Source: Membranipora membranacea
Lineage: Eukaryota; Bryozoa; Gymnolaemata; Cheilostomatida; Membraniporidae
DNA: 64,000 nt
Direction of reading: 5' to 3'
Assembly (NCBI GenBank): GCA_914767715.1
Contig: OU612073.1
Location: forward strand, 23,810,001 to 23,874,000
The translations under genes were made by a program, and so were the position numbers. Shown one piece after another: positions 23,229-35,830 of this stretch. Positions within the stretch are counted from its first letter, which is position 1; each line of letters opens with the position of its first letter. The notes beneath the pieces were generated by a model. That model saw nothing but the letters and a program-made list of their open reading frames with translations. It did no database searches and had not been told where the DNA came from.

Positions 23229-24572
23229 TGCAGCAGCTAGTAAATTAGATCAAAGTCACACAGAATGAGTATACTATCTATCAGTATCACACACTCTAGT
23301 TGATGAGGAATAACTGACTATAAAGTATGTTATTACTATTCCACAAACTACCTAGTACAAAGCCTCTGCAATGTTTAGTGATACATCATCATTATTCCAG
23401 GCACTTTAAATCACCGATGAGGTCGAGTGATTTTAGATAAAGTAATGCCATTGGGGGCAATGACCTTGGATGAATATAGATAGAATAGCAGAAGATTAGA
23501 CAACAGTGCAGTTACTACATGCGCTGTGAAGTAGTGTTCTATTTCTGTGATGGTATTTTATCGGGATTTGTGAGGAAAAAAATTGTAAGTTTACCTTGAA
23601 TAGGTAGAGTTTTTATGCCCAAGTTATAATATAACATAATTTTTACCAACATCATCCTCAGGTGTTGTCTGTATATTTTCCAGTAAAGACCGACCGACCG
23701 ACCTGTGTTAGTCATTTGACCATCATTCTGATCTGTCTGAATAACAACATTTGTTTGTAGGACCTGATGTTGCAGACTCGAACTTGCATATTTGTACTGA
23801 TGATATTGTCTGAGAAATTAAAAGAAAGTGCGCAGTAAGAATGTGTCCAACATACGACCAAAGTCCAAGGGAGGTGAGACCTACTCATACGGAAGCTTGA
23901 GCACGTGGTAACATGCTGTTTACGGTCGCAATTTCAGTCGCAAGTTCATTTATGACCTTTTGTCATTTATAGGTTTTTTATTTAATAATTTATTTATTTA
24001 TTTTATTAGTGTTTGCAGCTCGTTCAAGCGTTTGTTGAGTAGTTAAAAGGAAAGGAACCAGTTCATAGCCTCAGCACTCACAGCAGCAAAGTCAGATTAG
24101 TTAAATCTTACAGTCAACATTCCACTTCAATTTCTTTTGCTAAGCTTTACTCATCATTAATTACAAATTTAATGGTAATCTATTTTGGAGTTGCTTTTCC
24201 ACAACTTTAAAATGATGTGCCCAGTAGGCTAATAGGCGCATTTCACATTATTAGATAAAGACCTCAACTCACACAGTCTTCAAATATCTATTGAATCTCC
24301 TCTTGGCTGTTTTATAACAGTATTTCAATTCACTGCCTGGCTAAACTATCAATATCTCATTAACTATTAATGAGTTTTTCGTATTTCAAAACTCTAACTG
24401 GAAATTCAATGCATTTATTTGTTCTTCCATAGAAGCATACTCTGTGTGATGGTGATAACAATCGATTTTAAGTTTTCTTCAAATTTATTATCTAGAATAA
24501 CAAGCTATGCTATAGATTGAAGACATTTGGAGTGAAGTTTTCTGATAACTGAATATCATCAGAACTAAGATC
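23229..24572. promoter_or_regulatory. Divergent intergenic region between P450 and small membrane protein gene
   Basis: 1.3 kb separating two divergent start codons, so both promoters should lie here. I saw no TATA box, CpG-rich block or transposon that I would defend. It is AT-rich, with short CGAC repeats near 23690-23702. Confidence 0.4.
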
Positions 24573-25327
24573 ATGACCTACTCAAAAATATTCCTCATCC
24601 AGATATTACATCTACTTATCGATACAATTTATGGAGGTAAGTTTATCACGCTGATGATTCCTCACATTTTACATATGATAATGGATGGGTAAGTATGATT
24701 CCTTGCTGAGGTTCCTTGTTCAAGATGAGATATCGCCATAAACTTGGCACCAACTCTGTCATCTCCAACTTAAAGCGTTGTCATGTCAACTCTACAGCCA
24801 TTTCTAACCTCACACGATTGCAACTAAATTTTAATGCAAATCTGCTAAATTTATTGCCTTGAGCGACAGCCCATTACTAAAATCTGTAATAACCATTAAG
24901 CTATAATAATAAATAACAGTATAGTAATATAATAAAGTAATAATAATAAAAAAGCTGATATAAAGTTTGTACCTTGATTCTTCCTCCCAAGTTTTTAGTG
25001 ACTCCCTTCTCACAATGATATCTTTTTATTCTTGAAGGGAGATGGGATGACTGGACGACTACAACCACCGTAGCACCTGAACCCTTTTTCGCTGATAAAC
25101 AAAACTTACTCATGTACATCATTCTGCCACTATTCATACTCATCGTGGGAGGGTCTGTCCTCCTCTATATCGTACACAAGCTCCGGATAGCTTATGCAAA
25201 GCGTAAAGACCAGCATAAGAAGGAGACGCAGGTAGCCCCGGCCCCCTTCTATGACAAGCCTCCAGCGACTGTCCTAATGACTGTCATTGTGGACGGGAAG
25301 AAGACTCTGAGAGCTGTACCGTGGTAG
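24573..25327 (+). CDS. Small type I single-pass membrane protein, unknown function
   Basis: Two exons, 24573-24636 and 25038-25327, join in phase across a GTAAGT...AG intron to give 117 residues. Residues 1-20 (MTYSKIFLIQILHLLIDTIY) form a signal peptide-like hydrophobic start. A short Thr-rich ectodomain (WTTTTTVAPEP) follows. Residues 47-67 (MYIILPLFILIVGGSVLLYI) form a clear transmembrane helix followed by basic residues (HKLRIAYAKRK), predicting an outside-in orientation. The cytosolic tail has PAPFYDKPPA and ends VDGKKTLRAVPW. I do not recognise a family. The short size, signal peptide and tail suggest an adaptor or accessory protein, but that is inference. The start was chosen because it supplies the signal peptide and a matching splice phase. 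Confidence 0.62.
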
Positions 25328-26573
25328 TACACATGGTGGTGGATGTAGAGATTGCTCAATGACTGGGACAGTATAAAAAAAATTATTATATGCATTAATT
25401 ATATCATTATTTTGAAGTTATAATAATTCTTTAAACTCTGTTTTTTCAATCTCAAATGAAGACTACCTTTCATGTTTAATGGCTTTGATTAAAATTCTGC
25501 CTTTTCTGTAATTTGTAACTCAACTCAAATACTTTTAACAAGGAATTGTAACGAACATCGAAAGGTCCAATATTTTAGAGTTGCCTTTACCTTGATAGAG
25601 AGAGGGAACCTCCTGTCACTGAGTACCCATCACCCCTCTTATATCAAGTTACATAATCTAAAAATAGTACATAAATATCTGCATGTCAATATTAATGTGT
25701 TATATGTGTTTATAGATAAGGTAGGAAGGGAACAGTATGGCCAAACCACGGAGCTTTTAACTGACCCGGAATGGCCCACACTACAGATTTTGTTCGCAAC
25801 GCACTTATTTGTAAGAGTTATCTTCCCAAATTACAATTTAGTCCATACCATTCATTGTCAGGATTTGCAAAGCAGTATTGATACAGGATAACAATACCAA
25901 CTTCAACTTCAAACAATGGGAACTCGAATTGTATAACTGGTGACATTTATGTACTCATAAGGAAAACAACACAAGCTAAGATTGCACAGCAGTAAAGTCG
26001 AGATGACAAGATCTGTTTTGCCTCAGAATTGCAATTATTGAGACCGAGTGTAAGATATGGACGTTCTTTTTTGGTTTGAATTTTCTCAATCAAGTGATCA
26101 TTTTGCCATATTATTCTGTCAATTCAGAACAAGTCTAACTTGAATTATAAGACCAGTGACATATATGGATTCATTAGGAATACAACAGCACTTGTTGAGA
26201 TTCAAATGTGTAGTTTATTACATGAAATCTGAAATTATAATTAGGCATGATGGATTAGAATGAGGATTTAAATTAGAGCTGACAGAAAATTTTCATGATC
26301 AAGTCGTCATTTTGGCATACTATTCCATTGATTCAGAAAAGAATTTGCGAAATACTGACACAAGCCCATAAAAAATATACCTAGTATTGGTAGTCATCGA
26401 TATACACGACAGCCTGATAAATAAGCATTTGAGAAACTATTATCTAAAATTTGTACAAATTTGTAAATACAGTGAACTGCCAGGTATGTAAGATTTATAG
26501 CTACCTTTGGCAAATAAAACTGTAATGCAGCAAAAAAACTTTCTGAGGTCTTACAAATCCAATGCCAGCCATC
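25328..26573. other. Intergenic; contains dispersed repeat
   Basis: Holds the repeat 25780-26099 and a diverged tandem half copy to about 26345. An open frame at 25592-25891 overlaps the repeat and has no gene-like context. No RNA gene was seen. Confidence 0.5.
25780..26345 (-). repeat. Dispersed repeat, copy 1, with internal tandem duplication
   Basis: About 320 bases (25780-26099) match 37905-38215 in reverse complement with moderate divergence. Blocks such as TTTTTTGGTTTGAATTTTC and GAGATGACAAGATCTGTTTT are nearly identical. Within this copy, about 25920-26120 is repeated in diverged form at 26130-26345. No coding or terminal structure was recognised. Confidence 0.75.
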
Positions 26574-29500
26574 TTATTTAACAACTTTTCTTTCTATTAG
26601 GCAGCAAACATGTAAAATCTCTGAGTCCTTGGAGTATCTGAAAACTTGGACAGCTTCACATTTTACATATCTTGACACACATGCTAGCTGCCTGAACACA
26701 GGACCACATTCGCACATTGGCCCTTCAAGGATTCTCTCACACAGTTCTTTCATCTCTAACACAACGGCCTGACCATTCACCAATAACATCCTATCAACGA
26801 TCCCATTAACACCAGCACACAACACAGCAGCACCCTTCTTGATCGCTTCTCTCTTGACAACTGCACCACGTACTACCTTGGTGAATATCACTCTCTGATC
26901 CCCCATCTGCAAAAATGTAGAGAAGCACTTGTGAAAATTTTGAAGTCGTTTCACAGCATAGTTCTTGTAACAAAATCTAGCGTCAATCCTCGGATTAATT
27001 GATTGATAGAGGCAAAGGACTTTCCATCAATCAACGCAGATACAGTTTCGGCATTAACCTTAAAGACAGCTAGATATTGTTAACGCTCAGGCGCATAGTG
27101 GTCTCAGCTATTATCCTCGTAATTTTTTTACTCGTATATATTTAGATGTTATAATCGAGGTTACATATGCACTCTGGGACAACAACAAAATTTGCAAGAC
27201 TAAAATCTATGCCAATTTCTATACTATTTAATGATTGGTATATGTCAATAGATACTTTGGATTAGAATTAAACACTGTTAGAAGATTACATAATACACAA
27301 AAAAAAGTGTGAAAAGAAAAGATAATTGTGAAAAGATAACTCACACATTCTGTGAGCTCTTCCGGTCATATGTTGCGCATTGCCAAGTCCTTTGGTTTAC
27401 CAATGATTTCATCTACCGCTGTAGGCTGTGTGCTGCTTGTACTGCACTGAGCTCGATTGTCTATTTTCCTCATGGGCTGCAATTAATAAAATGATGGAAA
27501 CTATGAATGAATTGTTTTCCGAGTTTCTTGGCCACGACATCTTTTATCCGACGTGTTTGGTCAGTCACTTTAAATTTGATATTCACACAGCCACTTTTTC
27601 AGTCCTCTTATTTTCTGTGCTCATGTTAAAATGTATAAATTAATCCTGATACTGATACAATGATAGCCACTATCATGCCTACTGAAAATTTGGTGATACA
27701 AATAAGGATTAGTACAGTAATCACCCACTATCTAAGCAGGACTATTTGCGGGGCTAACTCTAACATTTAATTGTTGTTTACACCTTCTCAAGAGATTTAT
27801 GCCGTTTTAAAACATGACTATACCAATGAACTTATGGCAATTAGCTTTTGGAATGATAGTGTGAGAGATATTTTGCTGAAATTTAACTCATAAAATAGAG
27901 ACGTAAACAAACTCATTTTTGGAGGATTTGTGTTGGAATCGATGTAACCATACCTGTCCTGCTATATCTCCCTTGTTATTAGACACCTGCCTCCCTTCTT
28001 GACCGTTTTTCCGCTCAAAAGAAAATGCCCAGTATCTGAAATATATTATAATATAAATTAATACAATCAATAAAGGTCTTTGCACTGAGATTATGGTGCT
28101 AATGCTTGCCTACTGGTTATCATAGCTAATAAAAACCTGAGGTGGTCAACTGATTATGTAGTAATAAAGTTTTTTTCCGGGTTCTGGAAGACGCGGAGAG
28201 GCGGAAAATCAGTTTCATCGTGGAAAAGCGTTTTCCGCGTTTTCGAAAATGCGGAAAACGATTTTCAGCTTTTTCCAAAAATGAAAAAACCCTGAAATCC
28301 AGGCCATTAAAAGTTGGGGATGATATCTTTCCAGTAGTTTTTTTTAGCATCATCAACAAATTCAAGGTGAAAAACGATTTTCCGCATTTTCGAAAACGCG
28401 GAAAACGATTTTCCGCGTTTTCCAAAAATGAAAAAACCTGAAATTCAGGCCGTTAAAAGATGGGGATGATATCTTATTGGGTTACAGTTCATTTTCTATG
28501 CATTGAGATCAATTTTTGAGTAAAAAACTATTCTCCGCATTTTCCAAAAAAATTATTTTTTCACTTGATTTTTACCAAAAACACTCATATGATACAGTGG
28601 TGATGTCTCAAAGTCTTTCCAGGAGTTTTTTTTAGCATCATCATGAAATTCAAGGTGAAAAACGATTTTCCGCGTTTTCCAAAAATGAAAAAACCTGAAA
28701 TTCAGGCCGTTAAAAGATGGGGATGATATCTTAATGGGTTACAGTTCATTTTCATTGCTTTGAGATCAATTTTGGAAGAAAAAAATATTTTCCGCCTTTT
28801 CCAATAAAAAATTTTTTTTCAATTGATTTCTACCAAAGACACTCATATGATACAGTGGTGATGTCTCAATGTCTTTCCAGTAGTTTGTTTTAGCATCATC
28901 AACAAATTCAAGGTGAAAAATGATTTTCCGCATTTTCGAAAACCCGGAAAACGATTTTCCGCGATGAAACAGATTTTCCGCCTTTCCGCGTTTTCCAGAA
29001 CCCGGTTTTTTTCTGAGCTAATAACCATATATTGTTTGATTATGCAGTAGATTCAGCAGTAGTTTTCCGCATATAAAGTATGCTGTTGCCATAAAACAAT
29101 AGTACATGCTGAAGAACCTTCGTTCCTTTCACAGGTGCTGCAAAAATGCCTTTGATATATAACACTACATTTGAGACAGGTAGGATTAACAGGCTATTAT
29201 TGAATAGTATTTAAAGTTTTGTCTTTTATTAATGAAAGTAGTGTCTAGTAATTTGCACACTGAATTGCCAAATTTCGGCTCCAGTAAAATTGCTCAGATT
29301 GCAAGGTATAATATTAATCCATAGACTATCTAAACACTCTAGGATAATTGTACTATCTAAATTGATTGTTACTTGTTGGATTATCTGGTACCGGTAGTTT
29401 TTCAAATCCCAGTATAATTAATATGTTGGTATGTATCGTGAAAGACACTCCACATTCTTATCAATCTAAAAATCAATGGCCATTGACAAATCTTTTTTCA

Positions 29501-29708
29501 TACAAAAATTTACTCAGTTACTATGCTTTAATCTGATGGTTATTTATCTAAAACTTACACATGGGCTGGTCCGAAACGACGTATAGTAGCTGGTAAGTGG
29601 CAGGCCATATGAAAATTTGGTGCACAGGTATTGTGTGTTCTGACGTATCTTCCTAGAGAAAGCTGAAGTAGTCCAGCTGCTCTGCAAATGTCCGTTTCTG
29701 TGATTGAT
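26574..29708 (-). CDS. Transposase-associated DUF4218-like protein (transposon gene or domesticated copy), partial model
   Basis: Exons on the minus strand: 29708-29559 and 28035-27954 join in phase, then 27476-27401 in phase. A last open segment, 26906-26574, ends in TAA, but one junction before it is unresolved. The first two read NTCAPNFHMACHLPATIRR then FGPAHVYWAFSFERKNG. This is the pattern of the DUF4218 domain found beside CACTA/EnSpm-type transposases (xHLxxHLxxxIxxFGPxxxFWxFxFERxNG). NNKGDIAGQPMRKI continues the match. The upstream transposase part was not found; possible further pieces lie near 29800-29860. The last segment (QRVIFTKVVRGAVVKREAIK and on) was not recognised. A foldback transposon sits in the intron between the first two exons. 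Whether it is a degraded element or a host gene is undecided. Confidence 0.5.
28177..29005. mobile_element. 829-bp foldback/MITE element with long inverted ends
   Basis: Both ends read inward as CCGGGTTCTGGAA(A/G)ACGCGGA and stay complementary for about 80 bases. Direct TTTTTTT runs flank both sides (28170-28176, 29006-29012), consistent with a 7-base target duplication. The interior has tandem units sharing TTTTAGCATCATC, GATTTTCCGCGTTTTCC and GATGGGGATGATATC. Frames inside (Phe/Arg/Lys-rich) are shadows of the repeat. No transposase is present. Confidence 0.78.
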
Positions 29709-32276
29709 CTGTTAAAGATAAAATTTAACATCTATGAATTCAACACCACTCCATTCAAACAAAAATAAAATCTGCTGACATTCCCTGTACCGCATCGCTT
29801 GGATGCCGTTTCAATTTCAGCCGCAGAAAATCGCAACGTGATAGAGCTGACATTCTTCCTGTGACATGGAAAGAAAATGCAAAATGATACCACGTATCTA
29901 CCGTTGATCAGCTAATCACCTAAATCCCTCCATCAATACCTTTAGATACACTTGCACCAAAAATTGCTATATAGTTCCATATGACGAAGCATTGAAAATA
30001 TAATGGTCGTACAAATTGGCAATGATCGAAATGGAACTCTATGCCTATGCTTGATATCCCAAACGATGATTTATCGAAATAAACTGGAAAAATGCTAGCT
30101 TACATCATCATGGAATTAATTGCTGTTATGCACCTTGGTGTAACATGTGGAGATGATAATCTCTTTCTTTCTCCCCCTGAAGGCCCAGTTAGTGGTATTC
30201 CTAAGTCTGTGCTGAGAAATAAGAAGCTGAATTGGTGCACACTGGTAGCCTGGGATTCAGTCCAACAATGAGGCCTTGTTGTAACAGCCATCACCTGTCA
30301 TGTATCAGGTCATGACAGTGACAGTTCTGGCTGTCACTAGAAATGCCATATAATAATAATCATTTCTTATTCACTTTCAGTGCCAGAAATAATGACATTT
30401 TAATAGATATTTATTACAATAACAATGACCAAATAATGGGCGGTGTCCTGGTGTGTGTGATTACGCTTTGCCGTCTTGATGAGTGTGAGCCAATTAATGG
30501 CAGCTTTGCTATTACCTAGTTTTTGCAATTCATTGATATCATTATGATGTCCTGTTTTTACATATATTTGGTAGAACTATATAGGAGATAGTTTTTACTC
30601 CGTTCAGTGTGTTCTGTTTGAGAGAGCAATAAAGATGCTGGTGTACAATTAAAAGTCTCGTCAATTCGCCCTAGTAACCGCACAGTGTGCGGCATATGGG
30701 TTTAGTTCCGTCACATTGTCTGCGTTATTGGTGATGTTGGATATTGCTTCTGTGGTGTTATCTGCTCACGTATCACTATTATTGTACCCTTATAAATGGA
30801 CCCATGTGCTTGTGTTTTGTTTTGATTGGCTGACAGGTTTTGGTTTGTTATTGTGTGGAGTTATCTGCAACCTGAAACTTTTAAATCTCCTGGTACCATC
30901 ATGAAGACCCTACATGAACTGGATTGTCATACAAGAGTGTTGATCTCTTTGACAGGCCTGATAGGGCGTAAAAAGACACATAAAATTAGTAAAATTCATT
31001 TACCCGACATGTCCATCTATGACTTGGCCGATTCCAAAACAATAGCCAGTGAATAATCTTGGTATAGGCCTATTGGGTGGGTTTCTACATTATATTATTT
31101 GGGGCTTGAACAAAGACTATTTCAAATTCACCAGTATCCCTTACCATACTCATTAATCTGTAAATCATCATGATATATATAATACACATGTATACTGGGT
31201 AGGCGATAATCCGACCCTACAAATATGGATCTAATACGTGCTCTGTCTCTTACATTCAGTATTATTGCAATTTGGATGTAAACCCAGACTATAAAATGAC
31301 AGTCTTTGTCACTGTTACTGTCACTTAGAAACTGACAGTCATTATCCTATGTTGACTAAACTTTTTAGACTTATGGAAATGGCGCTGGATATGGCTTGTT
31401 GTCCTGAATGGTGTTATGTCCAACCTGACTTTGATTCCACTTGGCTCTTGCAACAACTGGTGTTTTCCCGAACTTTTATTTGGGCCTTGGTATATTGTAC
31501 AGTGTAGTTACGATATATGGTATTATTTTCCTGGAATTTTGGCATTGGCATATCATGCTCTCTGCGCATTTTGTCCTGAAGGTATTTTGACCACGGCATT
31601 ATGGCCAGGTTATGACCGTGCCGCTGGATACCCCAGCACATGTTTGACAATAATGACTAACCTGAAAAAACGCACTTCAACAATTACTCATGATGTGGTT
31701 TTCAATCAAATGGTCTGTCATCATTACTGTGTAGCTAGTCTGAGCCCCCTAGAATCGTGCCCCCACATCTGACCGACCCCTGCTGGGGCAGCACTTGTAC
31801 TCATTACAACTTCAAGAGCTCATAAATAAAATCACTGTGGGTTCTTTGATGAAGTTTTATTGTTTTGTAGCTAAAATTATGATAGAAAATGATGTGTTCA
31901 AAGGAATTCATCATATTCTTAGGTCAGAAGGGAATAGTGAAGTACTTGTGCAGCTTGTCCGTTCTGGTGATGGCGGATGTATCAACTACCTAAAAGACGC
32001 AAATAAGGATATATTTTAGTGAATTTGACAAAGCTAAGAAAGCAGTTCTCTACTTTGATGCTATCATAAGTCCTGGTGTAATTTAAGTCACAGTGTCGCT
32101 ATCATATTGTTTGGTATTGTTTTGAAGTTCTCAGTCTAATTTAACGTTTGTCAGCAACCTTTGACATTCACTAAGTTCCCATTCATTGTGTTCACATTGA
32201 CTTGAGGAGCTATGGAATCATTGCAAAAGCATTGGTTCAATTTAGTTGCCTATTGGTTTGTGTTCCTTCGTTAGAT

Positions 32277-32335
32277 TAGGGCCGAGCGCAGTGGATAGCA
32301 TCAAAGACTGGTTCAATTCCCGACCTTTTTGAATT
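32277..32335 (+). repeat. tRNA-like SINE head
   Basis: GGGCCGAGCGCAGTGGATAG resembles an A box and CTGGTTCAATTCCCG a B box, with 20 bases between. No intact cloverleaf. Confidence 0.45.
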
Positions 32336-35300
32336 TTTTTAAGCATCCCATTTCAGATGGTGAGGGATTCACTTCATTTTGAGTTCCAATCAATGCATGG
32401 GAACTTTGTGATTGCCTTTGAACACAGCCGAAGCTTTAAGATTAACTGGGTCAAAAACATTCTTTGCATCTTGCCTAAGAGGTCATCTTCCATTAATTTA
32501 ATAAAAGGTTGTTGCTGACAGATACCGACATAGATTCTTGCCACCCCTTTTGTCCGACACCCCCCCCTTTGTCCACACCCCCCCCCCCTTCTAAATTGTA
32601 ATCAACAAAGAGATCTGAGTCATGGAAATAAAAGAGAGGGAGTCATCAGTGATTCCAGAGAGTCAGAATTATATTGAATTACAAAGATTAAGAAACAAAA
32701 AATTATATCCTTTTGTACTTAATAATTAAAGCTAGTTATTATTGTTATTTTGTGAAAAATCATATTTTGTTCATTATGGAGGGAATAATGAATGCTTGCC
32801 AAACTTGTAAAACTATGGGAAACCACAACTGTCTGGCAAAATAAGGAATTAAAACACGTCACACCATCACAATGCGTCTTTCCAAATTATTCTATAGCAA
32901 TACATCACTAACCAGTACCCATGGCAAATAGTTGCATACAGAGCAAGCCAGTTTACCCAATACAGGTCCTGAAAGTGTCACTTACTTTATAGACCAGAAT
33001 GCCTCGTATGCTATATGTGATATTTACTTTTGGGACTTCTCATCTGCATTTGACACAATTCAATAGCAAACATCTTAAGCCAGAGTTGAAACATATAGGG
33101 TTCTAGACTGCCATGTCATAAACTTGTCACTGAATTTTCTTGTTAGTAGAACCAAAAGAAAAAAAATGCGTCTAAAAGTGAAGTCATATGGGGTTGTTTT
33201 CTCACAATTAGGAGTAAATTTCACGTAAACTTTTGTTCGGATTGGGATTCCCACAATTTGTGGAACGTTGTTTGTTAACAATGCACATAACCAGATAGTA
33301 TAAATTTTCACAAAATGCTTTCTGAGTGGCGGCCTGTTTTGATTGAAAAGTCAAGGTCATATCTATGCAAACACAACTTTGGTAAAAAGATGGAGTGGAT
33401 GATCAATATGTAGAGTTTCTCATTCAATTTTGGACCTGGAGTAAGAGGGGAAGGGATACAGTGGATTATGAGTATCAAATTGAAACAATTATTAGGAGAT
33501 GGTTGAGGCATACATAGTAGCTGAATCACTGAGCGGTTGGTATAAAAAAGGAGTAACAGCTTCTCCTTGGTATAAATCTTTTTATTTCATATCACTGTTA
33601 GGCCTATGGTTCGTATTGGCGCAGGAGGATTGCGCTCACACAATTTTTCGGAGATGAGAATCATGTGTGGCAGGTTGACATTAGTACGAAAATAAACTTG
33701 CAAGAATAAGTAGTAATTTGCATGAGAACGTGTGGCCTTACCTTAAATCAATCACCACAAATACTGGGCCCCTTCTTTATCTAAATGCAGTAATGGAACG
33801 ATACTCAAGTAAGCAGGACAAACCTTCCATAACAAGATGTATTTCTATGATGACGATCTGCAGCAGGGCTGTACCTATGACTTGTACAATGGTGGGGCAA
33901 GGGTTGTGTTGGTACTATTATGTTGCAATGAGGGTGCAACAGGGGCTCGGGGGGGGGGGGGGCAACAGGGGCGTAGGAAGGCCTGCAGGAAGGTTTGTTA
34001 CTGTAGAGATAAATATTCTCAATTGCTAGTAAAATGGGAGACAATCTGGAACATGTTAGCCCAAATGTTATAAGGATTGTAACATGACTCATTACTCCAA
34101 CTCGCTATCAGGAAAAAGCACACGACAGAGGATGTAAAACTTGTCTGGTGTTGATTTGTGTGCATAAAGTACTTCGTTGAATGCTTTATATGTGTCAAAA
34201 CTGTTATGTAAACAAAAAATAATACAATATAGTTATTGGTATATTTCATGAGAATATTCTTTATGACTATGAATGATTATATTGTATGTATTATATGTAT
34301 GTTATGTTATATTTTTCAGAGTGACTTCCCTTGATCACAGCTGTAAGACTGCATTTGCTAACCTTATTTGGTTAACCAAAATCTTGCCTCATATTTCGTA
34401 AGACAAGTGAATCCAAAAATAGTAATTCCTATGACAAACAAAATAAATTAAAATGAAATTGTTTCCAAATATATGTGAACTCTATCAAATGCAATGAAAT
34501 TTGGTGTCAGGGACGAAGTGTCATGGAAAAAGCAGTCATTTTTTATTATATTCTATTATTTAAGGTCATGCCTCGCCTAGGATACTAACTTGAGAGCTAC
34601 TGATCCGATTTCCTTGATTTTTCATTCTCATTGTAGCTATTCCTTGCTTAGCAATTTCCTAACCCTCAATTGTCTTTAATTTAGTTTCTTATGTATGTGA
34701 TGGAAATTTATGAAATTTAAGCCACCGCTGCCCATGCAAAAGAATAGGAGCTGTCAATAACTGGGAGCATCTGGCTCAGACGCCTCACAACCATTTATCG
34801 TATCAAGCCAGGATTTGCAGCGCAAAGTAGTCCCAATAAAATTAATTTGTGATGATTAATCCTAGGAACAAGCCTTGACATGAATTTCAAGTGCTAGAGA
34901 AGGAAAGTTCTATAATAACAGACAGGAATTAATGAGCCAGCTTGTGAACTGTTGTAAAATGCACCAAAATGACTGGATTTTAGAGACATATATTACTACG
35001 CCAAATCTGGTGCAGAGATATATCAGGCAAAAAACCATAAATGGTTGGATTTTCCTCTGTATTCATGAGGCATTTATTTCAATTTGAGTAGAGATTTTGA
35101 TATGGAACTTGAGAATATACAAAAAGGATATATTTGTAGGGAGTTCCCATGCAATTGTTCACTCAATGTATATTTTACAGAGACTATAGATAATGAGACC
35201 TTCCACTAGCCATGATAACGTATATAACCGATGCGAACACATTGAAAATTAGGCTCCGCCCCTTTCTGGTGGTAATCGCTTGGAGGTAAGCTGACTCAGT

Positions 35301-35472
35301 GCTATGAATTTACTATCAAAAATTGACAAGGTGAATGATTTAGTTGTTTATTTTATAAGTACATTCACACAAAACTCTCAATAATATCAACTGGGACAAA
35401 TGAAATCTAAGATGTGACTTTTATATTGTCACTTATCCTTATATTGCAGTTTATCCTTAACCTGGCTGGTTA

Positions 35473-35750
35473 AGGATAAACTGGAGAGATTTCAAAAGCT
35501 CTGCACCAGAATTATGATTCCATATGAGGAAGACTATGAAGAGAGACTTTCTTTACTAAAGCTCGAAGAGCTAAAAATATAACTTGATCTTCTTTGTTTT
35601 GGATATATTGCAAAGGTTAAAGAATATGAGAATCATCCGTGTAAAGTATTTTTGGAAGCCCGAAATCACCGTTCTATAAATAGGACAGCATTTATAGACA
35701 ATGATATTTTTCATAAATACACCTGACTGCTTTGTTTTTATTTATTTATT
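35473..35750 (+). pseudogene. LINE reverse transcriptase C-terminal remnant
   Basis: The plus frame reads LERFQKLCTRIMIPYEEDY and, past an internal TAA, LDLLCFGYIAKVKEYENHPC to a TGA. This is typical of the end of a CR1-type ORF2. It is followed by (TTTA)n. The internal stop shows it is dead. Confidence 0.65.
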
Positions 35751-35797
35751 TATGCATGGTCTTTATTTGTCATTGACTTTGATCGGCAATAATAAAG

Positions 35798-35798
<1 letters not shown>

Positions 35799-35823
<25 letters not shown>
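35799..35823. repeat. (TA)n microsatellite
   Basis: About 12 TA units. Unstable in assemblies. Confidence 0.95.

Positions 35824-35830
<7 letters not shown>

Noticed and set aside
28126-29028. Phe/Arg/Lys-rich frames on both strands
   Set aside because: They arise from the TTTTCCGC-type repeats of the foldback element.
30100-30294. Minus-strand GPSGGERKRL, similar to the ABC transporter signature
   Set aside because: No Walker motifs or other ABC sequence nearby, and the flanking residues do not fit an ABC domain; chance likeness or part of a decayed element.
31416-32019. Open frames of 74-118 codons on the plus strand
   Set aside because: No recognisable motif, no consistent splice chain and neighbouring repeats; not enough to call genes.
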